Origin: Aerococcaceae bacterium DSM 111176
GTDB taxonomy: Bacteria; Bacillota; Bacilli; Lactobacillales; Aerococcaceae
DNA: 55,211 nt
Reading direction: 5' to 3'
Assembly: GCA_015863215.1 (NCBI GenBank)
Contig: JACBXN010000006.1
Span: 1 to 55,211 of the forward strand
Positions 42,479 through 50,061 of this stretch are shown here, in pieces. The notes beneath the pieces were generated by a model. That model was not told the origin of the DNA. It did no database searches and saw nothing but the letters and a program-made list of their open reading frames with translations. Within the stretch, counting starts at the first letter, position 1. Each line of letters begins with the position of its first letter. The position numbers and the translations under genes are program-made.

Positions 42479-43694
42479 TAATTTCTTCCTCCTCAGTTTC
42501 AATTACGTCAAATTGAGTGTCTGTTGTCATTGCACCAATCACATTACCACGTACAATAACACCTTCTAATTCACCTTCATCAGATGTAACAGCGATTGGT
42601 GTTTCCGATTCGTGAATAACATCGAATAAGTCGTCAATTAAAGCACCTGAATCAACTTCTGGTACGTCTGATTGAATGATACTAGAGATATCATCGTGCC
42701 CTGAATGTAATAATTCTTCAACTTTTTCTCTTGTAACATAACCAATTAATTGGTCTTGACCATCAACAACCAGGATATTACTCATACCTTCATCTGTCAT
42801 AATACGTAAAGCTTCTGCAGGTTTTTCTTCGCTTTGAGTCACTGCTGCAGGTTCTTCCATAATATGTTGAGCTGTATATACCTTAGTACGATCGATATCT
42901 TCAACAAATCGTTTAACATAGTCATTTGCTGGATTAGATAGAATTTCTTCACCTGTACCAACTTGAACCACTTCCCCATCTTTCATAATCGCAATACGAT
43001 TACCTAGACGTAGAGATTCGTTTAAATCATGTGTAATAAAGATGATTGTTTTATTCATTGTTTTTTGCATTTCGATTAATTCATCTTGCATATCACGTCG
43101 AATAAGTGGGTCGAGTGCGGAGAATGCCTCGTCCATTAGGAGAATATCGGGGTCATTTGCTAATGCTCTAGCTAGACCAACACGTTGTTGCATACCACCA
43201 GATAATTGATCAGGGAATTGATCTTTATATGGTAGTAATCCAGCATTATCTAATGCTCTTTCCGCTTTTTCTTGTCTTTCCGCTTTAGAGATACCTTGAA
43301 CTTCTAATCCATATTCAGTGTTCTCTAAAATTGTTCTATGTGGGAATAAGCCGAAGTTTTGGAATACCATACTAATTTTCTTACGCCTTACATCTCTGAG
43401 TTCTTTCTTGTTCATTGCTGAAACGTTGTCTTCATCAATGTAGACATTACCACTTGTTGGTTCGATCAAGCGATTTAACATTCGAACTAGGGTTGATTTT
43501 CCACTTCCGGATAATCCCATAATTACGAATATTTCACCTTCATTTACTTCAAAGGTAGCCTGATTGACACCAATTGTAGCGCCAGTCATATCTAAAATTT
43601 CTTCTTTTGTTTTGTTTTCGTTGACTAATTTTAATGCTTTATCATCATTTTCACCAAAAATTTTGGTCAATTTTTCAACTCTTAATTTACTCAT
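42471..43694 (-). CDS. opuAA: Glycine betaine transporter ATPase OpuAA with CBS domains
   Basis: The 407-residue protein has an ABC domain with Walker A G-L-S-G-S-G-K-S-T at 60-68, the signature L-S-G-G-M-Q-Q-R near 165 and L-L-M-D-E-A-F-S-A-L-D near 182. The 40-residue N-terminal helical extension is typical of OpuAA/ProV. Residues 280-400 form two CBS domains, the sensors that in OpuA-type transporters couple ionic strength or nucleotide state to activity. It starts the opuAA-AB-AC operon, which imports compatible solutes under high salt. Confidence 0.96.
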   Translation of the reverse strand: MSKLRVEKLTKIFGENDDKALKLVNENKTKEEILDMTGATIGVNQATFEVNEGEIFVIMGLSGSGKSTLVRMLNRLIEPTSGNVYIDEDNVSAMNKKELRDVRRKKISMVFQNFGLFPHRTILENTEYGLEVQGISKAERQEKAERALDNAGLLPYKDQFPDQLSGGMQQRVGLARALANDPDILLMDEAFSALDPLIRRDMQDELIEMQKTMNKTIIFITHDLNESLRLGNRIAIMKDGEVVQVGTGEEILSNPANDYVKRFVEDIDRTKVYTAQHIMEEPAAVTQSEEKPAEALRIMTDEGMSNILVVDGQDQLIGYVTREKVEELLHSGHDDISSIIQSDVPEVDSGALIDDLFDVIHESETPIAVTSDEGELEGVIVRGNVIGAMTTDTQFDVIETEEEEINE

Positions 43695-44018
43695 GTAGAC
43701 CTCTCTTTTCTTGTAATCTAATTGTAAAAATCACGTTATTCACAATAGCATAGCAAGTGGATCATGTAAAATATCTTGACTATGTGAAATTGCTTATAGT
43801 GGATTGTTATCGTATACATACACTGTTATAGAGGTGTTCTAAAGATTTGATTAAAAAACAGGATAAAGTGTTTTCAGAAAAAGACGATTGTGTAGGGACA
43901 GAATGTCAGTGGTGGAAAAAGTTGTGTAAAAAATATCATTAATGTCCTACCATAGATTGATAATATTTGAAAAACAGGATATAATAAATGTAATACAAAT
44001 GTATACAAGGAGGGTATT
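43695..44018. other. Divergent promoter region opuA / relBE
   Basis: Minus strand: TTTACA (43765-43770) and TATTGT (43742-43747) 17 bases apart, a plausible opuAA promoter. Plus strand: TTGATA (43957-43962) and TATAAT (43980-43985) 17 bases apart, a strong promoter for the toxin-antitoxin pair, with a TGTA-TACA-rich inverted element just downstream that could be the antitoxin operator. No gene lies between. Confidence 0.65.
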
Positions 44019-44240
44019 ATGAGCATAGTTACATTTAGAGTATCAGATGAAGAAAAAGAGTTTTTACAAAATATGTCGGAGTTAAAGGGCGTTTCCTTAT
44101 CTGAATTGGCCCGTGACACTATATTGTCGACCTTGGAAAATCAAATTGATATTGAAATATATGAAAGAGCTTTGAATGAGCATCGTCAAAATGACCAGAG
44201 TATTTCGCACGAAGAAATGAAAAGAGAATTGGGACTATGA
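44019..44240 (+). CDS. RelB-family antitoxin
   Basis: The 73-residue protein starts S-I-V-T-F-R-V-S-D-E-E-K-E-F-L, a ribbon-helix-helix DNA-binding start, followed by S-L-S-E-L-A-R-D-T-I-L and a charged toxin-binding tail (H-E-E-M-K-R-E-L-G-L). This is the RelB/DUF6290 type. Its stop overlaps the toxin start by ATGA, as usual in toxin-antitoxin pairs. It should repress its own promoter. A decayed copy is at 11539. Confidence 0.92.
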   Translation: MSIVTFRVSDEEKEFLQNMSELKGVSLSELARDTILSTLENQIDIEIYERALNEHRQNDQSISHEEMKRELGL

Positions 44241-44509
44241 GGAATGGATATACCGTTCGCTACGAAAAGAGAGTCCAAAAGAATCTAAAAAAGATGGATC
44301 GTTTTCAGGCGAGTATGATTATGTCCTGGATAGATAAAAATTTAGAGGGTAATGAGAACCCGAGATTAATGGGAAAACCATTGTTTGCTAATTTAAGTGG
44401 TCAGTGGAGATATAGAATCGGTGACTATCGCTTAATTTGTCATATCGATGATGATGAACTGATTATTTTAGCGTTAGAGCTAGGACATAGGAAAGATATC
44501 TATAGATAA
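44237..44509 (+). CDS. RelE/ParE-family toxin
   Basis: The 90-residue basic protein has the RelE pattern: Y-T-V-R-Y-E-K-R-V-Q-K-N-L-K-K-M-D near the start, N-P-R-L-M-G-K-P-L, then G-Q-W-R-Y-R-I-G-D-Y-R-L-I-C-H-I and the end L-E-L-G-H-R-K-D-I-Y. Members are ribosome-dependent mRNA interferases; Arg and the terminal His-Arg-Tyr region are the usual catalytic positions. Complete, and coupled to the antitoxin by overlap. Confidence 0.93.
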   Translation: MRNGYTVRYEKRVQKNLKKMDRFQASMIMSWIDKNLEGNENPRLMGKPLFANLSGQWRYRIGDYRLICHIDDDELIILALELGHRKDIYR

Positions 44510-44944
44510 TTGTATTTATAAAGTGTATCTCAGTCAGCTTTCAATAATATTTTTAGTGATAAAGTAAAAATATCATTACATCTATTAGGATCCTATTTTT
44601 GTGAGTTTCCTATATTAGCAACTATTAGAGGGCAAGATTAGCATTTATGAGCTGATAGTACCTTGCCTTTCGAAACTAAACTCACATGATTGATCAATTT
44701 TTCAATAACTAAGGAACGATTGTCAAAGGCAATCTCCCTGAGATTGAAACACCCGTATAAAAACCTTGAGTATGACAAGGAGTTTATACGGGTGTTTATT
44801 GATCAGTAATTTAATTATGATCAAAACCATCTCGTATAATTCGCTAGTATGCACATGCCTTATTACTTGTATCTGTAGATTATTTACATAATAATAAAGT
44901 TATGACACGCTGTAATAAAATGCCAACTATAAAAGGAAGATAAT
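44510..44944. other. Intergenic region with large terminator hairpin
   Basis: A compound hairpin at 44748-44798 pairs AACACCCGTATAAA with TTTATACGGGTGTT and has an inner CCTTG/CAAGG stem, giving an unusually long structure ahead of TTTATTG. No gene is visible in the rest. Confidence 0.75.
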
Positions 44945-45643
44945 ATGAAATATTTGAAGTTAACTGTATTCACGATCTTTATGTTCCTAACTACTGGGGT
45001 TCTTATTAGCATATCAATTAATCCATGGTTTAGTTTGAATTTATTTGAACAAGAATTCATGAATACTCGGCTTAATTATCAATTGAGTGGACTGGTGCTT
45101 GCTATGGTTACGTTAGGAATTACATACCTCTTTGCTGATAAAATCAGATTGGGATACTTAAATTTTAATCGAGAAGGTAAACTTTTAACCGAACGCTATC
45201 TGGGGATTAATGAAGAAGGTGTATGGAAAGAAGACGGGTGGAGTTATGGATTAATCATGATGGTGATTATGGGAATAACGGCATTTGTTGGGGTATTTCA
45301 AGCTGGATTCAGCTTTTCGCTTACCAATAGCCTGATAGCCATCATATTTGCTGCGACGAATGCTTTTACAGAAGAAGTAATCTTTCGCTTATCTTATGTG
45401 ACGATGGGGGCGAATGAAACTTCTTCCAATAGATATGGCATAATAATGGGGTCAATAGTTTTTGGTATTATCCATTACTTTGGAATAATGCCTAATGGTA
45501 TCATCGGAGTGATTCTGTCGCTATTCTTAGGATATTTCTTAACAAAATCAATGCAAGAAACAAAAGGCTTTTTCTGGGCATTTATGATACATTTCATGTT
45601 GGATATTGTGATTATGTTATTACTATTTAATGCAAGAATGTAG
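44945..45643 (+). CDS. CPBP-family intramembrane protease
   Basis: The 232-residue protein has six or more hydrophobic helices and the three CPBP/Abi motifs: E-E-V-I-F-R at about 142-147, F-G-I-I-H-Y-F near 175, and H-F-M-L-D-I-V near the end. These are the Glu-Glu and His residues of the glutamic-type CAAX protease active site. In lactic acid bacteria such proteins are often immunity or processing factors for bacteriocins, but no bacteriocin gene is near. Start behind AAAGGAAG. Confidence 0.9.
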   Translation: MKYLKLTVFTIFMFLTTGVLISISINPWFSLNLFEQEFMNTRLNYQLSGLVLAMVTLGITYLFADKIRLGYLNFNREGKLLTERYLGINEEGVWKEDGWSYGLIMMVIMGITAFVGVFQAGFSFSLTNSLIAIIFAATNAFTEEVIFRLSYVTMGANETSSNRYGIIMGSIVFGIIHYFGIMPNGIIGVILSLFLGYFLTKSMQETKGFFWAFMIHFMLDIVIMLLLFNARM

Positions 45644-45665
45644 ACAAAGCGAAAGGAATTGATCC

Positions 45666-46157
45666 ATGAACACTCAGTATTTTGATGAATTTACCAAGAT
45701 CGCAAGAGCAATAAATGCACACAGCATCGTGCCTGTGTTGATGGGGTCATTAGGATTAGAATATGTCACTCAAAAAGAATGGCATCCAAGTGACATCGAT
45801 ATCCATGTTGAAGGGGATCCAAGAGGATGGGATGCTCCAGATGAGTTGAGAATTTATCAATTTGAATTGATTTATGACGTAATGAAAAGTCTAGGATATC
45901 AATTAATTGACCGCCACTAACATGAATTTCAAAAGAATGACTTTTCTGTCGAATATAATACTTTACCTGAATTTGCAGGAGTAGAATTAGGCCAGTTGAC
46001 GCTGGTTAATCAGAATGGTGTACAATTTTATGTACCGACGCTTGAACAATTTCTTAACATATATAAATCCTCTGTTAAGGATTCGTACCGTAATGATCAA
46101 AATAACTTTAAAGATGTAGCTAAAATTGATTACTTAACTAGTCTTCTTAGCAATTAA
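45666..46157 (+). pseudogene. Nucleotidyltransferase-like gene with one nonsense codon
   Basis: The ATG at 45666 follows AAAGGAATTG. The first 84 residues contain V-L-M-G-S-L-G-L-E-Y and P-S-D-I-D-I-H-V, the G-S and D-x-D elements of nucleotidyltransferase-fold proteins. A TAA at 45918-45920 stops it, but the same frame continues without a break as H-E-F-Q-K-N-D-F-S-V-E to 46157, with a normal C-terminal end. A single GAA-to-TAA change would explain it (R-H-E-H-E-F expected). Likely a young pseudogene. Confidence 0.85.
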
Positions 46158-46160
46158 AAT

Positions 46161-46192
46161 CCCTAAGAATGCTAATGTATTCTTAGGGACTT
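46161..46192 (+). terminator. Terminator after the interrupted gene
   Basis: TCCCTAAGAAT pairs with ATTCTTAGGGA around a nine-base loop. The downstream T-run is short, so it may be moderate. Confidence 0.65.
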
Positions 46193-46248
46193 AAGGTATA
46201 AATATTTAAATCAAAGGTTCATTATGTTTATTGAAAGTTGAATTTATT

Positions 46249-46536
46249 CTATTTTGGCCATAGTACGATTAAAGTAATGATAGTGCGAACAATAATATGG
46301 CGCCAATCAAAGGTACTGGTAAAAACACCACCAATAATAGCAGTAAATATTAGCCCAATGAAACCAATATAAAATAAGTTGTAAGGCTGAGATTGAATCG
46401 CAACATAGATCAAACAAAGAGCAAAAATTGGATAGAGCAGGTGAGACCAATGGAAATTGCCTGCAAAAATTTGTTCAGCAATGGAGAGTAGAGATAGGGC
46501 GCCGTAGAGAAACGAAAAAATTCTTAAGAAAAACAT
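46249..46536 (-). CDS. Small membrane protein under MerR control
   Basis: The 95-residue protein has three or four hydrophobic segments (F-F-L-R-I-F-S-F-L-Y, L-L-Y-P-I-F-A-L-C-L-I-Y, F-Y-I-G-F-I-G-L-I-F and I-I-V-R-T-I-I-T-L-I-V-L-W). It has no recognised family. It starts behind AAGGAGTG and is divergent from a MerR regulator; a 19-bp-spaced promoter with a palindromic MerR operator directs transcription toward it. It is therefore the probable MerR target, maybe in solute or stress resistance. Confidence 0.75.
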   Translation of the reverse strand: MFFLRIFSFLYGALSLLSIAEQIFAGNFHWSHLLYPIFALCLIYVAIQSQPYNLFYIGFIGLIFTAIIGGVFTSTFDWRHIIVRTIITLIVLWPK

Positions 46537-46568
46537 GTGATCACTCCTTAAATATATTTGTTATATTT

Positions 46569-46599
46569 ATTTTAAAAGATGGAGTGAACTCCATGTCAA
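46569..46599 (-). promoter_or_regulatory. MerR-type promoter with 19-bp spacer
   Basis: On the minus strand TTGACA (46594-46599) and TAAAAT (46569-46574) are 19 bases apart. The spacer contains a palindrome reading TGGAGTTCACTCCA on that strand (46580-46593). The overlong spacer plus a spacer palindrome is the hallmark of promoters activated by MerR-family proteins. Confidence 0.8.
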
Positions 46600-46614
46600 G
46601 AGAGGAATGATAAT

Positions 46615-46998
46615 TTGCGAACGAATGAAGTAGTAGATAAAACGGGCTTGTCGAAAGACACCTTGAGATATTACGAAAAAATTGGCTTAGTGTCACCAAA
46701 CCGTGATAATTATGCACGTGACTACACTCAGAGTGATCTCGAACGCTTGGAACATATTCAATTTCTAAAGAAGTTAAATTATTCCTTACAAGAAATCCAG
46801 CAATTTGTCACACTGGATGATCAATTTGAAGATGCTCAGGCGATTGAAAACATGACTCTTGTTGAACAAAATGAAATATTGGAATTATTATCAAATAGAA
46901 TACAACTTTCCGAAGAGAAAATTACTGAACTAGAAAGTAATTTAAAGCGACTCAAATTGATGAAGCAGCGTGTGGAGTCATTATCACCGAAGGAGTAA
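46615..46998 (+). CDS. MerR-family transcriptional regulator
   Basis: The TTG at 46615 follows AGAGG. The 127-residue protein has the MerR winged-helix domain (V-D-K-T-G-L-S-K-D-T-L-R-Y-Y-E-K-I-G-L at 7-25, then R-D-Y-T-Q-S-D-L-E-R-L) and a coiled-coil dimerisation helix in the second half, with no cysteine, so it is not a metal or thiol sensor of the classic kind. It resembles the AdhR/YyaN group. The divergent small membrane gene is its likely target. Confidence 0.93.
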   Translation: MRTNEVVDKTGLSKDTLRYYEKIGLVSPNRDNYARDYTQSDLERLEHIQFLKKLNYSLQEIQQFVTLDDQFEDAQAIENMTLVEQNEILELLSNRIQLSEEKITELESNLKRLKLMKQRVESLSPKE

Positions 46999-47013
46999 GA
47001 TTTTAAGAACTAA

Positions 47014-47058
47014 TAGCCGATTATGATGAACGATAAGTCATCCTAATCGGCTTTTTTA
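47014..47058. terminator. Bidirectional terminator
   Basis: AGCCGATTA pairs with TAATCGGCT across a 22-base loop with inner partial pairing, followed by TTTTTTA. It separates merR from the convergent methyltransferase gene. Confidence 0.8.
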
Positions 47059-47084
47059 TTTATAGTTAGAGAACTGAGAACATA

Positions 47085-47678
47085 TTATTTTCGAGCAGTT
47101 AGAATGAATCGAGAGGCAGTTTGATCGTCATTTTCATTATCAGCATCATAGATTACTTCAAATTGAATATCCTGAAAACCAATATCAGATAATTGAATTG
47201 ATAATTTATTATAATCTACACCATGATGATTGTGAGGAGAGGGCGCCATTTCAATAATAAATAATTGCCCACCGACATTTAAGTTGTTGTATAGGTCAGT
47301 TAGGATTTGTTCATGATCACTAATGTGATGTAAGACAAGTGAAAGAATGAGTGTGTCCATCTTCTCAGGCAGAATTAGCTCATCTTCCATGTTTAATTGG
47401 AGTGTATCTGCATTAGATTTTGTTTCTTGTTTCTTTATTTTTTGATTAACAATGTCGAGCATATTTGAAGCCCCATCGACTAATAACATGGAGTCGAAGT
47501 CTTCTAGTAGATTTAGGCCAATGAGTCCAGTTCCACAACCTAAGTCAGCTGCTTTATTCGGAGACTTTGGAACTTTATAGCGTCGAATAGCGTCGACGAC
47601 TAATTTGGCCATATAAATATTTTTTGGGGTATCGTAGTGGTTGGCTAATTGATTAAATTTTTCTATATGATTATTCAT
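47085..47678 (-). CDS. Class I SAM-dependent methyltransferase
   Basis: The 197-residue protein has motif I A-D-L-G-C-G-T-G-L-I-G near residues 43-53, L-L-V-D-G-A-S at 69-75 and L-I-L-S-L-V-L-H-H-I near 108-117. This is a small-molecule type methyltransferase (Methyltransf_25/11). It starts behind AAGGAG and lies nine bases after the FAD oxidoreductase, so it is part of the Rrf2-controlled operon. The substrate is unknown. Confidence 0.92.
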   Translation of the reverse strand: MNNHIEKFNQLANHYDTPKNIYMAKLVVDAIRRYKVPKSPNKAADLGCGTGLIGLNLLEDFDSMLLVDGASNMLDIVNQKIKKQETKSNADTLQLNMEDELILPEKMDTLILSLVLHHISDHEQILTDLYNNLNVGGQLFIIEMAPSPHNHHGVDYNKLSIQLSDIGFQDIQFEVIYDADNENDDQTASRFILTARK

Positions 47679-47687
47679 ATTAACTCC

Positions 47688-48590
47688 TTATTTAGTTATA
47701 AATTGTGCTTCACTGGAATTAGCGATAATTCCCATGCCAACCATGTGCCCTTGGCTAGCAGAAACCATAAGTTGGGATGGCCCTTTTATATCGCCAGCCG
47801 CGTAAATTCCAGGAATATTTGTTTGTCCCATCATGTTTGTTGTGATATAACCTGATTCACCGATTTCTATACCTAATTCATTAATGAAAGGTAGTGTATT
47901 ATCTAAGTGGGTTGCACAGAAACCGCTAGTTCGCTCTAATTCTTTACCGCCTTCAAATGTTAAGCTTCGTAATTCGCCATCATCACCATTTAAGGACGAG
48001 ATCTTTTCTTCAATTATAGAAATATTATTTAATTCTAGGATTTCTTTTTGTTGGTCGTCTAGCCAATATTGCCCGTTTGTGGCAAGAACAAGATCATCTG
48101 TCCAGTTTTTTAATAGTTTTACTAGGTGGAACGCTTGAGTATTTTCCATAATTAGAACAAGAGAGCGGTCTTTCATTTCCCAACCATCACAGAAGGGACA
48201 AGAGAAAATGCTATTACCATAGAATTGTTCAATATTTTTTACGTCAGGAAGAGTTTCTTTCAAACCAGTGGCAAGAACAATATTTTTAGTATGAACCGTT
48301 CTCCCAGTCAATGTGACTAGTTTAAAAGAGTGTTCACCTAATTGGTTGATTGATTGGACACGATCATTTTGAATAGTAATGGTTGGGTATTTTTGTAAAT
48401 CGCTTCTACCTACTTCTCTAAATTTATCCGGTGTTATACCATCTCTGGTTAAGAAGCCATGAGATTCTCTAGTAACGGCATTTCGTGGCTTTTCCTCATC
48501 AATAAGTAGTACTTTCATTTTGCCTCTTCCTGAAGATGGGGCGGCACTCATTCCTGCGGGTCCACCTCCAATAATTACAACATCAAACAT
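47688..48590 (-). CDS. Thioredoxin-reductase-like FAD/NAD(P) oxidoreductase
   Basis: The 300-residue protein has the FAD-binding G-G-G-P-A-G at 8-13, a redox-active C-P-F-C near residues 132-135 and A-A-G-D near 265, which is the thioredoxin-reductase plan. It is shorter than full TrxB families with flexible domains and more similar to stand-alone TrxB-like oxidoreductases found beside Rrf2 regulators. An unusual P-S-S-G-R-G-K follows the first motif. It starts behind GGAGGAATTATT and is the first gene of an operon with the methyltransferase. Confidence 0.93.
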   Translation of the reverse strand: MFDVVIIGGGPAGMSAAPSSGRGKMKVLLIDEEKPRNAVTRESHGFLTRDGITPDKFREVGRSDLQKYPTITIQNDRVQSINQLGEHSFKLVTLTGRTVHTKNIVLATGLKETLPDVKNIEQFYGNSIFSCPFCDGWEMKDRSLVLIMENTQAFHLVKLLKNWTDDLVLATNGQYWLDDQQKEILELNNISIIEEKISSLNGDDGELRSLTFEGGKELERTSGFCATHLDNTLPFINELGIEIGESGYITTNMMGQTNIPGIYAAGDIKGPSQLMVSASQGHMVGMGIIANSSEAQFITK

Positions 48591-48612
48591 AATAATTCCT
48601 CCAATATTTTCT

Positions 48613-48640
48613 ATTAAAGACTCAGATTGTCTGTAATTGG
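48613..48640 (-). promoter_or_regulatory. Probable Rrf2 operator ahead of the FAD oxidoreductase
   Basis: The inverted repeat ATTAAAGAC-N7-GTCTGTAAT matches the one ahead of the rrf2 gene (ATTACAGAC-N7-GTCTGTAAT). It lies about 25-50 bases before the oxidoreductase start. Confidence 0.65.
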
Positions 48641-48659
48641 TATAAAAATTAGCCAGAGA

Positions 48660-49076
48660 CTAATTTTTAGCGGGTATTTGTGATAGTATACCGGCAATTG
48701 TTTTTTGTGATAACACCTCAAGCATCTTGTCTTCGGCATCTGAAATAGCTTGTTCGATCAGACATTTATGATGATGCGCTTTACCATTTTCAGACATAAA
48801 ACATTTCAGTAAAGCTTCCTGTCCTTCGACGGCTTGAATAATTTCAAGAAAAGTAATTTGCTCTGGTGATTTTAACAAACGATACCCACCGTTAACACCA
48901 GGAGTGGACAGTATTAATCCCGCTTTAACAAGTTTAGTAAGTATCTTAGATAAATATGTCGGTGATAATTTTTGCCGATCAGCTAAATCTTCTACCCGAA
49001 CAGCCTCTTTTTCACCGTCCATTGCTAGGTGTACCATTGAATGAAGTGCATAATTTGTTCCTTTTGAATATTTGAT
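48660..49076 (-). CDS. Rrf2-family transcriptional regulator with non-standard start
   Basis: Family homology begins before the first ATG in frame (49037): codons upstream read K-Y-S-K-G-T-N-Y-A-L-H-S, the standard Rrf2 start. The codon at the expected Met position (49076-49074) is ATC, eight bases after AAGGAGG, and there is no ATG, GTG or TTG in frame there. The protein is 138 residues. Residues 25-65 are the winged helix; two cysteines with three His (C-F-M-S and H-H-H-K-C) suggest a redox or metal sensor. It likely represses itself and the oxidoreductase operon. Confidence 0.8.
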   Translation of the reverse strand: MKYSKGTNYALHSMVHLAMDGEKEAVRVEDLADRQKLSPTYLSKILTKLVKAGLILSTPGVNGGYRLLKSPEQITFLEIIQAVEGQEALLKCFMSENGKAHHHKCLIEQAISDAEDKMLEVLSQKTIAGILSQIPAKN

Positions 49077-49090
49077 ACAGCATCCCTCCT

Positions 49091-49148
49091 TAATTACAGA
49101 CTCTTTTTGTCTGTAATTGAATATAATTTAATTGCCTTCGGTTGTCAA
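49091..49148 (-). promoter_or_regulatory. rrf2 promoter and operator
   Basis: On the minus strand TTGACA (49143-49148) and TATATT (49120-49125) are 17 bases apart. The inverted repeat ATTACAGAC-N7-GTCTGTAAT (about 49092-49117) lies directly downstream, over the probable transcription start, ideal for autorepression. Confidence 0.75.
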
Positions 49149-49479
49149 TGATTTTTAATCAAATAAAAAGCGTACTCGTTTTCGGATGTGTTATGGAGTG
49201 TATTTATCTTAATCTTTCTTATATTTATCAAAATGAGCGATCTTGTTATCTTAATATTATATTATTTACAATAATCATAAGTGGTCTGACGATAAATTTA
49301 TGATAATTAATGGTTGAGATTTACGAAAAAACACTAAATGAAACCAACCAAGAATAATGGTGCCTTTAATAATGAATAAAAAGAAATTATGTATTGAAAT
49401 CGTTTACTTCTTGAATACATCTGATGACTCGGCTTATAATAATATTCGAGGTATAGAATATTTTGAATGGAGATTTGAA
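49149..49479. other. Divergent AT-rich region ahead of the acetate transporter
   Basis: No gene is visible; the frame of the transporter is open from 49357 but has no ribosome site or homology before 49480. AT-rich stretches probably include the promoter of the transporter. Confidence 0.45.
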
Positions 49480-50061
49480 ATGGAAAAGAATGTAATGGTA
49501 ACAGAGAATACGGCAAATCCAGCGCCGTTAGGTCTAATGGGATTCGGTATGACTACGATTTTATTAAATATCCATAATGCAGGGTTCTTCCCAATGGATA
49601 CGATGATTTTAGCGATGGGGATTTTCTTTGGTGGTTTAGCTCAAGTAATTGCTGGAATTATGGAGTTTAAGAAGAATAATACTTTTGGAACAACAGCATT
49701 CACATCTTATGGATTCTTTTGGTTAGCACTAGTTGGGTTAAACGTTATGCCACTAATGGGCTTAGGTGAAGCACCAGGTTCTTTATCAATGGCGTCATTC
49801 TTATTTATGTGGGGCTTATTTACTTTCTTTATGTTTATCGCAACTTTACGTATTAGTAGAGCACTTCAAGTTGTTTTCGGAACATTGGCTATTTTATTCT
49901 TCTTACTAGCAGCAGGAAATTTCACTGGTTCAACAGCAATTTTAACATTCGCTGGTTATGAAGGAATTTTATGTGGATTTACAGCTATCTACGCTGCAAT
50001 GGCACAAGTAATCAATGAATCATATGGTAAAGAGATTTTACCAATTGGCGTGGTTAAATAA
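49480..50061 (+). CDS. Acetate/succinate uptake transporter (AceTr, SatP/YaaH family)
   Basis: The ATG at 49480 follows TGGAGATTTG; the family begins only there. The 193-residue protein has the signature [14 protein letters not shown] at 13-26 and six hydrophobic helices, with the second conserved F-F-W-L-A-L-V-G-L and A-A-G-N-F-T-G patterns. AceTr proteins are hexameric acetate channels/symporters; in a fermentative host it may release or retrieve acetate. It is monocistronic. Confidence 0.95.
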   Translation: MEKNVMVTENTANPAPLGLMGFGMTTILLNIHNAGFFPMDTMILAMGIFFGGLAQVIAGIMEFKKNNTFGTTAFTSYGFFWLALVGLNVMPLMGLGEAPGSLSMASFLFMWGLFTFFMFIATLRISRALQVVFGTLAILFFLLAAGNFTGSTAILTFAGYEGILCGFTAIYAAMAQVINESYGKEILPIGVVK

